Below are positions 36,707-46,730 of a stretch of 64,000 nucleotides of DNA, piece after piece; within the stretch, counting starts at the first letter, position 1; each line of letters opens with the position of its first letter. This DNA comes from Solen grandis (taxonomy: Eukaryota > Mollusca > Bivalvia > Adapedonta > Solenidae). Made by a program: the position numbers and the translations under genes. The stretch lies in assembly GCA_021229015.1 (NCBI GenBank), contig CM037788.1:47097520-47161519 (forward strand), read 5' to 3'. The notes under the pieces were generated by a model that was given only the letters and a program-made list of their open reading frames with translations, was not told where the DNA came from and searched no databases.

Positions 36707-39141
36707 AATTAGTCGGAATTGTTGACTAGAGGACCACAGCCCACCTGGACCAACACTAACAATATGTACAGGTTTACCCAGTCATAACTCATAATTGATA
36801 TTTTAAAACTGTGTAAATACTTTTACATCTTTTATATATATACACTTATACTAGAAGTTTAATTGGCAATGTAAAACACAATGGACTCAAAACGAAAAGT
36901 GATTTGAACCGAGTCTGTTCATTAATCATATAAAATTTATGATAATCATTTTGCACTTTAAGTATGATATTCATATACACACACATTTAATTTCTACTGT
37001 ATTGATCGTTCACGCTAACTTTGTTGATTGCACGTGTCCTTTTTTCTCGGTATGCAAATTTGAAAAGCTAAATTTGAAAAGTAATGTTTATATTTAGCAC
37101 ATTCTTCGAAATTCCGGTATTGGTTACATATTTTCGGTCGAATCTGGTTAGGCCCTACCGTTTTGTATGTGTTTTTTACTTTTGACATACAAATAGGAAA
37201 ATTAGAGTACATAAGTGTTTAATAGGAAGGCTGATAATGTTGGTCCAGAGGTAATGTCTGTAGTTTATATTCAGAAGCCGTTTATAGGTAGGAAGAGCGC
37301 AGCGTTTTATCTATTTTAGAACATTCTACACGGCATTATATTGTTTTCATGAATTTGTCAAACTGCTGCCGGTTTAATTGTTACTGGTCCAAAATAGGGG
37401 TTATACGTATGGTCACAAGTAGATCTTATTCGACAGATGATTTAATCCTAAAAAGCATATTTTAAAACACGGTTGTTGATTCTTTTGTGAAATATGTGGA
37501 ATGTGGAATGCGAGAGGGTGGGGGGCTGAGCTGGAATTATATAGCAGGTACTAGAAACAATGATTCTACAGGAAAATGTGAAAGAAATAACACATGGTTT
37601 ACAAAATATGTCTCAAATTAAATGAAGTTCAGTAAGTGTTTTTGCCTGCACAATTTGAAGATAAGATCAGTTGACAGAGATTATTATGTCAAGGATTTTG
37701 AAAGAACTTCCGGTATAACCCCTTCCGTAAACTGATCGAGATGTTTGTTAAAATTACCGAAATTCACATTCAGTGGAAGTTTTAGTTTTGTTTGCCGTCT
37801 AAAGTTCAAAAAGTATAGGTATGGATATAAGATAATTTCCGGTGCTTCTTTGTTTAGGATCGGTCTTTTCTTTGTCTTTGAAATGAAGGTGCATATCAAC
37901 TGGCCCAGAAACAGTACATAATGAGAGAATATTTTCCTTCGCATAATTATATTTGATAAAGATATTGTGACTTCAAACGTTCCATTTTTTCAAAGTTATT
38001 GACCTAATTATGCTTGTAATTCATTTCCAGACTTTTTGCCTATCCTTTTCCAACCCGAAAACTCCATATACCGGTAGTGTTGAATCACGCGTACATTTTC
38101 TTTAATCATCTGACGTCCTTTCTTCTTACAGGGATACGCAGTTTAAAACATACATAAATAAATTACTACATTTTTCTGGGACAGTTCTAATTTGGAACAA
38201 AAAGCTGGTTGCTAAGTTTTTCAAAGTCAAACATTTTATAGTCCACATTTTCCTCGCAAATTAGTTTTCATTTTGTGTAAGAGAAGTAAAATTTAACAGG
38301 AAATATATATAATTGGTGGAATCCCAAATGCGGTGCAGTGGCGACGGTTATGAAGAAGGGTCGTGAGGTAATGCAACTTTTCTTTCTTTAATTCTTTCTT
38401 TTTTTTTTCTTCTTTTTTTTTCAGTAAAAATTTAAGCCCCGCCTTTTCGATTCATGGCTTAATAAATTGCTCACCAACAAAACCATGTGTGCCACTGACA
38501 ATCTTTTATCCCATCGTAGCTACTGGATAGCTTCATAAAAGATCCATAGAAGAAAATACAGTTCTGTTTTTCGGTCCGGATTACCATCGATAAGTCTGCC
38601 ACCGTACAACTGCAGGTCAACTATTATCTCCCCCTCGACAAACAATGCCTGATTACAAACCACATGACAATGATATATAATACACTGATTCTTATTGTAT
38701 TGAAGTAATACCAGATAATCCTTATCACAACCCATGTTCACATTTTGACTCCCGATATATTTTGTGAATGAAGGTATAATAAGCTGAAATTGAGGTATGT
38801 GAATGAATATGTTCTTCGTTTTATTTTGCATTAAACGTAGTTTTATATCAACTAACATATACTATCTAAAGACATAATAATACTATAAAGGATCAGTGTG
38901 AAAACTTCCTGAAAGGTATATAAAATGGCAGGAAATGACTACAGATTTATACATGACTGTCGTCAGTAGGATTACCTAAATGTGATAAATCGATAGCTCT
39001 TAAAAATCAATCTGTAAATCATCGGGTTGTTTTAAACATTGATTTCTAAGCAAACCATTTTTTTTTCAGTAATAATTGACATAAATTTGAAATAAATGTA
39101 TATGATTGCATGCTACATTTGTAAATGATTTTCATTTCCAG

Positions 39142-39207
39142 AGTGCCTCAATTCACCAGAAAATGTACCAAGCATTTTTGAGGGGTCCTGTCCGCCCGGA
39201 AGTAAAG
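39142..39207 (+). CDS. Possible 22-codon mini-exon upstream of the NHL exon
   Basis: A 66-base open segment is bounded by a good acceptor (TTTTCATTTCCAG) and donor (AAAG|GTGAAT). Both ends are in phase 0, matching the phase-0 acceptor of the NHL exon 1 kb downstream on the same strand. It would encode SASIHQKMYQAFLRGPVRPE plus VK. The match of phase and signals is suggestive, but short open segments between splice-like sites arise by chance. Confidence 0.35.
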
Positions 39208-39853
39208 GTGAATATTTGCAAGCATGCTATTTGATACTCTCTCCCTCAGTCACTGGAGAGGACACAGTAAATGTATGTTTGCGCATGCGCCTTGTAAATA
39301 TAAGATCAAGTCGCACAAAAAAATCTTCCTTATGGTTTGAAGTCTTTCTTTATTAATAGTCACCCTCAATTTGTGGCCAATCAGAAGTTCAGAATATTCA
39401 CACTTCACACAGCGATTTATTTCAATAGAACACAAGTCTATTTTACGATGTACAAAGTAGATCAAAATCAAGTGTTTGCCACAAAATTAGGTCGACTTTA
39501 AAGTAAGATAGAATTGGACAGACATTTCTTCATTCTACGTTCTCATACAGTCTGCCTCTGGCAGCTGACCCAAACGGTCCTTTTCAAGACCACCTCCTCC
39601 CTTCACCTTTGTCACGGGGGTTGACAACATTTAGACTGAATTAGCCGAGTTTGTCATTCCCACTTTGGCTTCAAAATTCTTGATTTTATTAAGTACCTAC
39701 CTCACCCCTGTGAGGCTTTTCAAAATTCGACCTATTTCGGCATTCAAATTCATCTTTAAGGAGTTTGGGTCACATTCCGGGGTCCGAACCATAAAACAGT
39801 TAATACTGTAGACGGACCCTCATTAAGCATCTTAAAAACAAAAACAAACATAT

Positions 39854-39911
39854 ATTTCTACAGACAAAAGAAGTCTATACGCTCTCTCCGACTTCTATTG
39901 TCTGTAGAAAT
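39854..39911. repeat. 58-bp hairpin with 22-bp arms
   Basis: Left arm 39854-39875 starts ATTTCTACAGACAAAAGAAG. The right arm 39890-39911 is its reverse complement with one mismatch, and the loop is 14 bases. Size and arm length fall in the animal pre-miRNA range, but a small foldback transposon is equally possible. Confidence 0.6.
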
Positions 39912-40050
39912 GACATCCTAATCTAACTTATATTTCTCACATACAAGGCATTGGCTATGTTATTTTTTTATTTTTTTTAATTATTCGAAATGCAGTTCTA
40001 ATAACACATTATCAACTTTAATTCTACTTACTTACAGTTCTATACTGGTT

Positions 40051-40148
40051 ATCATCGTCGGATACCCACGGTTAATCCGTGCCGTTACGCTCTATTCATT
40101 AATGTATGGAGAGTATCGTAATCAGTAGCCGTGGGTTATCCGACGATA
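40051..40148. repeat. Foldback element 1, upstream of the NHL exon
   Basis: Arms ATCATCGTCGGATACCCACG (40051-40070) and CGTGGGTTATCCGACGATA (40130-40148) are inverted with one indel, around a loop of about 60 bases. The same arm motif recurs in the element at 41150. Confidence 0.75.
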
Positions 40149-40264
40149 CAAAGTAACACCATTCTGCTCCGTGTAAAATCATGTAGAAGTATCGATTATT
40201 ACACAGCGGACTCCCTTTTTGAATAAACCAACTTGTTTTGTAATTATTGATGACATCATTTCAG

Positions 40265-41119
40265 ACAGAGAAGAGCGAGATTTTACCTCACAATGACGTT
40301 AAAGTGCAAGATCTCGATACAGCCGACCTGAGTGTTGTCCTGGGCCTCACGGTCTCTGGTTCACGTGACCATAACCTTGGGACCGACAGTGTAAACGGTG
40401 TAACTTTTCTGCCAGACGGCCGACTGCTGTTGTGTGACGGTGCAACGGGAAGACATAGGCTCGTGCTTCTCGATCGGAACTTCCGGTTCAGAAGGGATGT
40501 AGCATTACCATCAAAACCAGGTCATATCAGCGCTGTGAGCGACAGAGAGGCTGTTGTGTGTCTCCCGACACAAGGCGTGCTGCAGTTTGTGACAGTGGAA
40601 CCGGATATGGCGCTCGGTAAAACTGTAACACTGAACAGGAATTGTGTAGGGTTAGATATCGCCAGGCGTCATATCTATGTCGTCTATCCTAACGAAGTCT
40701 ACGTAATTAATCTAGAAGGTCAACTTGTGAGGTCCATACAACTTTGTATGATAAATGGCTATGTCACAAAAACTGTACGGTTTGCAAAAATTAGTCCCAA
40801 GAGTGACCGTATATTTGTATCAAATGATGACGGGGTTACGTGTTTCTCACCGGAAGGTCAACAGTTGTGTCACGTGACCTTGCCCAGAATGAGCCATCTA
40901 GGGTCACTGTATGTTGATGGAGAGGACAATGTTGTCGTCTGCGATACCAGCGCCGTTCACGTGGTAGATAGCCACGGTACTGTCACCAAATTACTTGTGT
41001 CTGATATACCAGACACTGACTTCCGGTTTGTGACATATCGTCCAGCAGATGGTTCTCTTCTAGTTGTCCATAGTAACCACACTGGACATACGGGCACAGT
41101 GTATTCATTGCAGAGATGA
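40265..41119 (+). CDS. Terminal exon of a TRIM/NHL-repeat beta-propeller protein
   Basis: A 284-codon open exon begins at a splice acceptor (CATCATTTCAG, AG at 40263-40264) in phase 0 and ends at TGA. The product is a run of roughly six NHL-type blades: NGVTFLPDGRLLLCDG, a blade around AVVCLPTQGVLQFV, GLDIARRHIYVVYPNEVYVI, FAKISPKSDRIFVSNDDGV, GSLYVDGEDNVVVCDTSAV, and YRPADGSLLVVHSN. In molluscs such propellers are normally the C-terminal part of expanded TRIM (RING/B-box/coiled-coil) E3 ligase-like proteins, where they bind partners or RNA. No RING or B-box was found upstream in this window, so this is either the last exon of a longer gene or an isolated fragment. Possible poly(A) signals are ATTAAA near 41128 and AATAAA at 41396. 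Confidence 0.85.
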   Translation, partial: TEKSEILPHNDVKVQDLDTADLSVVLGLTVSGSRDHNLGTDSVNGVTFLPDGRLLLCDGATGRHRLVLLDRNFRFRRDVALPSKPGHISAVSDREAVVCLPTQGVLQFVTVEPDMALGKTVTLNRNCVGLDIARRHIYVVYPNEVYVINLEGQLVRSIQLCMINGYVTKTVRFAKISPKSDRIFVSNDDGVTCFSPEGQQLCHVTLPRMSHLGSLYVDGEDNVVVCDTSAVHVVDSHGTVTKLLVSDIPDTDFRFVTYRPADGSLLVVHSNHTGHTGTVYSLQR

Positions 41120-41149
41120 ATTTGTAAATTAAACATTGTCTTGTCTAAT

Positions 41150-41238
41150 ATCATCGTCGGAACCCACGGTATGTATTCCGTTATCACGATCAATTTAGAA
41201 GCAAAGCGTATGGATCAAACGTGGGTTCCGACGATGGT
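41150..41238. repeat. Foldback element 2, in the presumed 3' UTR of the NHL exon
   Basis: Arms ATCATCGTCGGAACCCACGG (41150-41169) and CGTGGGTTCCGACGATGGT (41220-41238) are inverted, around about 50 unrelated loop bases. It begins 30 bases after the stop codon, so the transcript would contain a 19-bp stem. Confidence 0.78.
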
Positions 41239-41389
41239 CAAATGTTTCCTTAAGTGCAAGCATACCTCTGTAGATTATAACATCAAAATATAATTAAATG
41301 AATATTAATTTTTGACGCAGGAATTAATCTAATAATGTTTTCCCGGGAAACACCAACAACACAACAAATGATGATATTTTTATATACTA

Positions 41390-41413
41390 GTACATAATAA
41401 ATTTATTATGTAC
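41390..41413. repeat. 24-bp perfect palindrome holding AATAAA on both strands
   Basis: The half site GTACATAATAAA is followed by its exact reverse complement. AATAAA reads at 41396-41401 on the plus strand and symmetrically on the minus strand. It could serve as the poly(A) signal of the NHL gene 280 bases after its stop. Confidence 0.6.
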
Positions 41414-42187
41414 CTATCATTCAAAACAGAACATATACTTTTTAAGCAGATTTTTATATAACCCACATGTATATTGCAGCGCACATGTCATGCGCCGCAT
41501 TTACAACAAAACAAAACAAAACACGGCAATTTACAGTATCGCGAGAAAGTCTCATAAAAGACTGAATGTATACAAGTGCTTTGATACACCAGCACCATAC
41601 TGCCACACACTTACGTGTTTAACAACCATTTTCATACACATATTACTCAAGGATGATGAATATCTTATTTCGTGCTATTCAAACGATTTCAGATTATTTC
41701 GAGATGTAGTATATTTCAGCAATAGATTGATGCATGTTTAATGCCCTGCTTTTATTTTACCATCAAAGAAAAGAATAAGAGCTAAAAGGAGGGGTCAACC
41801 CAAACACAAGCTGACATGAAATATCGAAGTTCTATACATGAGAGGTTTTTAAAGTCAATACCTGTACCTATTATCTTTACAAGTTTGATATATCTTCAAA
41901 ATAAGAATTAATAAAATGCATACTGCCAGCTCTTGAATGAAAAACAAAATGTGTATGGAATATTGTGGTTAGAAATTAGCAGAAATCTTTTTTTATACCC
42001 TTATTTCATTTTCCGATCATAACTGTTTTGTTTAGTTATCCAAATACTTTTTAAACAAAGATTGGCTACTAGTCTAGTCAATAGGGCATTGAATTATCTC
42101 GAACAACATCGTCAACAAATTATTACTGAATGTTTAATCTATAAAATCAGAGTAAATAAAAAGCATTAAATAAATGAATTTTAGGTT

Positions 42188-42435
42188 GACTTGACTTGAC
42201 TTGACTATTTGAGTTTACCGTCGCTTCGACAGTATTTCAGTCATATAGCGACAGGTGGAGGAAGACCCCGACTGCACGGAGGCATCCGGGTAGAACCACC
42301 GACCTACCGCAAGCCAGCTAGAAGGCTTCCTCACATGAAAATCCGAATGACCCTACCGGGTGACGAACCCACGCGGTGAGGGGCTGAGTGAGTGTTAAAG
42401 TTAGCGACTTTACCCTCTCGGTCACGGAGGCCACC
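42188..42435 (-). mobile_element. SINE family B, full-length, with exact target duplication
   Basis: Minus strand: tRNA-like head GGCCTCCGTGACCGAGAGGG (A box) and GCGTGGGTTCGTCACC (B box), body CTTCCTCACATGA, GCTTGCGGTAGGTCGGTGG, end TGACTGAAATACTGTCGAAG, then a TCAAG repeat tail. An exact 12-bp duplication GAATTTTAGGTT flanks it (42176-42187 and 42436-42447), so this is a recent retrotransposition. Confidence 0.92.
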
Positions 42436-42981
42436 GAATTTTAGGTTTGAATGTGTGAATTCAGTCCAAGATTTACAATATGAGGCTGGGTTTACGACTC
42501 GTATTTTAATTGATAAAATCAACACGCGATGGCTGTTTCATAAATCCACGGAATTACTCTATTTCTTCAACCGTAATTTTTCTTCTATTTGATCTGGTTT
42601 AAACAATGATATAGTATGAGCAGCTGTTCTGTTCAGAATTACTATCTTTTCAATAGTTAAGTAATTCTAGACCATCCCAATCATACACCGGTATACGAAT
42701 ATATTTCTTTTTTAAGAGTCTTGGTGGTTTTAAATATTGTTTTAATTACTTTATTTGAACACAATGAGATATACGTATTTTGATAATTATAATAATTATT
42801 GTAACTTATCGCTGATTAAGGAGTGTAAATATGAATGTTTTAAGCAAAATTAAAATAGTACATACACTGCAATTACATACGAGTAATTTAAGATAATGTT
42901 GTTTCGGTGAAATAAAGTTTGCATTCGATACTGCGTATTGTAACAGCTACATGTTCATTAAACAGTTTTGTTACTTTCGTT

Positions 42982-43232
42982 TGGGGCCGCCGTGGCCGAG
43001 CGGTTACAGTCGTGGACTACAAATCTCTCAGCCCCTCACCGCTGTGGGTTCGAATCCCTGTAGGGACTTCGGATTTTTCATGTGAGGAAGCCTTCCAGCT
43101 GGCTTGCGGTAGGTCGGTGGTTCTACCCGGGTACCTCTGTGTACTCGGGGTCTTCCTCCACCTGTAATTAGCTGGACGTCGCTATATGATTGAAATACTA
43201 TCGCAGCGACGGTAAAACCCAATACAACAATG
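42982..43232 (+). mobile_element. SINE family B, full-length
   Basis: The head GCCGTGGCCGAGCGGTTA (A box, tRNA Leu/Ser-like) and TGTGGGTTCGAATCCC (B box) form a pol III promoter. The body carries CTTCCAGCTGGCTTGCGGTA and GGACGTCGCTATATGATTGA, and the tail is ACAACAA. The shared central block and 3' end resemble the conserved-core SINEs of molluscs. No target duplication was evident. Confidence 0.88.
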
Positions 43233-43239
43233 TTTTAAA

Positions 43240-45330
43240 GTATTTAATTTTTACGTAGTCTGTTTAGGATCGGGGCTATAAAACAGAACCTCGTTACTTT
43301 AAATACTGCCAGTTCTCACTTTAAACCATTTAAGACTGCGTATTTATACTACTCAAAGTTTGATTAGCCCCAATAGTATACTCAGCAAAAAGAAACTTTT
43401 CAATCCTTTGCTTGAAAGTATTATTTTAGTTCTAAAATGGATTTAAATAGTGAATCTTTAGAACATTTATTACAGCAGCTTTCATATTATTATCATCATC
43501 ATCATTATTATTATTATTATTATAGGGGCTTTTAATTGATAAGAATCAAGAATGTCAAAACTAATTAACAAATGACAAATTACCATTCCACAATAACATT
43601 TTAAGTTGAAAATACAACTCTCTATGTTAACTGATATTGAAATTTCAATAAAGTGGGTGTAAATTTTGTGAATAATGTATTTTTAGAAATGTTGTTGTTG
43701 TTTTGAAAATTAAAAACTAAGATTTTATACGCTGAGATGTTTGCATTAAATCAAAGGTATGGGTTTGTAAAGGATAGTCTAAATAAATAAATAAATTTCA
43801 TGAAATATTGATAAATATAACAAAAGATGTGTTCATTTCAATTTTAATTTTACAGTGACATATGATAAGAGGTGCTTAGCAAACTTTTAGTATATAGACG
43901 GAAACTGATTTTTTCTCCAAATAATCAGGATATCCTTTGTTTAATTTAGACAGTTTTGAATAAAATTATTAACTTTGCATTATTTCTACCTAAAAGTTGC
44001 ACAAGCTGAGTAACCGAGTATAAAAGGTATCCGTACTTAAAATAACTTTTTAGAGAAAATATCAAATATTAAGATATTTTTATATTTTGAATTATATTGG
44101 ACTTAGCATTGAAGGGCAAAATAAATTTTTCAATCAAGATATCCCACGTGTAATGGACACTTTTTATGAATATAAATACATGTAAACCATACTGAATAAC
44201 ACCATTTGGTAAATGTATGCGCATGTTTTCATAAAGTTTGGCCGTCAAATAAGGATGTTTTAAGTATTTTTGCATGTTTACTCCTCTAGGCCAAACTCTT
44301 CCCTGTAAAACCAGGACACACGTACAACAAATGAGGATACTATTACGTTTTGTTAATTTTTCATCCGTAAATTAATGTTTACATGATCCATATATTTTCA
44401 TTTATGAACGAGGAAAGGAAAAAAATGAAAGTTCCATTAGTGAATTAATGACACATTGAAACACGGCGTGGGTAGTTTTCTGTAGAATAATACTCATGTT
44501 AAATTCGATACCGCACACTTTTAAGTGGGCGGAGTTTCCACGCCCATGCAATAACTGATGAAAAACCGAGCAGTTGTCCAGATAACCGCACAGTAATGGC
44601 GGACCATGCAGTTATCCAGATAACCGTACAGTAATGACGGACACTCGGTTAAGAAATAAATATCTGCACAAATATGGTGACACGACCTTCAGGTGGTCCT
44701 TAGTATCACTTCAAGTGAGTGGAATCCAAATGAACCATTTCTCCACTTGCTTTCAGATAGGCAAGTACCTTTGAATAGAAAAGAGGGAAGGTCTTGGGGT
44801 CGAATCATTTTTAATTAGTTAACTTACTGTGAAACCATTAACTTTCGTTGACATTAAATTTCATGGATTATGTATCTATGGGAGTTAATGGGTACATTTA
44901 TTTTATTCGTAGATCTATGTTCTATATAAAGAGACAAGTTTTTTGTGCCCCCCCCCCCCCCAAAAAAAAAAAAAAAATTCACAGTATATTAAACAGATTA
45001 AATGAAATGAAACATACCATCCATAAATAAAAGAATGAGAGCGTGTTGTTTTATATTTGCTTCACTTTGATTAGATGTATGCATATCATGTAAACTGTAG
45101 GAGAGACAGAAAGGAATAGAAAAGAGGGGAGGATGACAATATGCTCATCTTAATCAGTCCATTGAAACACTTTTTGGGTTGTTGTTGTTGTTGTTGTTGT
45201 TGTCGTTGTTGTTACTGTTACGACCTTATTTACGCAAATCGGGTTCATTAGCACCGCTTAAATATTCGATACCCCTTTATTAATTTACTATAATATTCGA
45301 TATAAATGGAACATCATTACATATGAAAAC
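43240..45330. other. Non-coding stretch between SINEs
   Basis: Mostly AT-rich. Near 44560-44645 the phrase CAGTTATCCAGATAACCG and its close variants repeat three times (about 50-bp spacing). No gene was recognised. Confidence 0.5.
45178..45215. repeat. (TTG)n microsatellite
   Basis: About 12 trinucleotide units with one substitution. Confidence 0.9.
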
Positions 45331-45334
45331 GCCC

Positions 45335-45470
45335 CGGAATCGGGAGGTTGTGGATTCGATCCTCGGCCGCGACAAACCAAAGTCGTAAAAAATGGTACTG
45401 GTACTATTCCCTTGCTTGGCGCTAAGCACAAAAGGGTACTAGTAGTTCCAAGACTGGTTGGCCAGGCCCA
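45335..45470 (+). mobile_element. SINE family A, 5' (tRNA-like) part
   Basis: It carries the head missing from most copies: a B-box-like GGTTGTGGATTCGATCCTCG followed by GCCGCGACAAACCAAAGTCG and CCCTTGCTTGGCGCTAAG. It stops before the usual 3' half. A headless copy lies 290 bases downstream in the opposite orientation. Confidence 0.7.
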
Positions 45471-45560
45471 ATGTTCTCAAGAAAGCAAATTGGGCAAAAA
45501 CTTAATGTGTGTGTGTGTGTAATAATAATGCATGTAGAATATAAACACAATGGAATATAC

Positions 45561-45561
45561 A

Positions 45562-45590
<29 letters not shown>
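45561..45590. repeat. (CT)n microsatellite
   Basis: Uninterrupted CT dinucleotides between SINE copies. Confidence 0.92.
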
Positions 45591-45593
<3 letters not shown>

Positions 45594-45756
45594 GCAAACT
45601 GTTTAATGCAAATAAAGCATTTAATTAAGCATTTAGTAAGTGAATATATTAGTAGTCTAGTAAAAATTCAACAAGATAATGTTAATATGTGGTTGAAAAA
45701 TATTGCTGAAAGAAGACAGAGATTGAATTATATTAAAATGTATGTAAATACTTAGT

Positions 45757-45966
45757 TGTTTTGTTTGTTTGTTGGGTTTAACGTCCCACCGACAGAATTT
45801 CAGTCATTTGTCTACTTGAGACAGATAGGGCGCTGCCACACTGTTGTATCACGCCGTAGACATGTGGCATGATACAACATCCAGTCATATTATCCTGACA
45901 CCAGACCAACCAGTCCTGCAACTATCCTTATATGCTTAGCGCCAAGCAAAGGAGCTATAGCAGTTA
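45757..45966 (-). mobile_element. SINE family A, headless copy
   Basis: A close match to the copies at 8597 and 32966, from GTTTGTTGGGTTTAACGTCC to CGCCAAGCAAAGGAGCTA. It lacks the CATTTGGAGACAATG segment by a short internal deletion. Confidence 0.78.
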
Positions 45967-46730
45967 GTTGTTTTGATATCCCATATCCCATTCTAGTCTA
46001 TTTTTGTTCAAATTGATTTGAATTGAAAATAATGTTCACATTCTTGTAGTAGTATAGTTTACAAAAAGGCTGTGATGGTGATGATGATGATGATGATGAT
46101 GATTCTCTAATTCATATCTGAAATAAACATTTTATGAAAAAGATAGCATGTAAAAGTTGCAGCAGCAGCAGCAGTGTAGTAGTAGATCTAGTAGTTGATA
46201 TTGTTGTAATAAATGCAACAACAGTACAAAAATGTGTTAAGATATGTAAGTCAATGACATAAACCAGAATTTATTATCATATTTTCTATTCTATGAATTA
46301 TGCATTTAATAACTAATAACTTACAGAAGAAAGATGTTTAACACTTAAAAAGAGTGAGGACTGTGGGGTTCTTACATTAAAAGTTTTCACAAGGAAGGCG
46401 TCACTAAATCCTGCATGTTTTCCTGTTAAAAGCACAGGGGCTGGTGCATTTTTATTTACATTATACATTTCTAAATATGTTGGAAAACTGATAAGTAGTA
46501 GTAGTAGGAGGGGTTGTTGTTGATGATAATGAAAGACACACACACACACTTAGCATAATCAGGGCACTTGACCTTATCTGTTAGCAATGGGGCTATACAC
46601 ACACATCTATAGGTATCTGCAGTATGAGCCAAATCAGCTGTACTGTTATGCCAGATAAAGTCTTATGCCTCTTAGAGAAATTTAGTACAGGTATATATGT
46701 ATACTCCCATTTTCTAGTTTTTACATGGAC

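Larger units (their letters stand above)
35740..39135. other. AT-rich intergenic or intronic stretch
   Basis: Only microsatellites and short frames were seen. A 112-codon minus-strand frame at 38520-38858 has no recognisable motif. Confidence 0.5.

Noticed and set aside
38341..38370. Possible short exon between an AG and a GT before the NHL gene
   Set aside because: The acceptor lacks a good pyrimidine tract and the segment is only about 30 bases.
38520..38858. 112-codon minus-strand open frame
   Set aside because: No domain, signal peptide or splice context was recognised, and composition is close to the AT-rich background.
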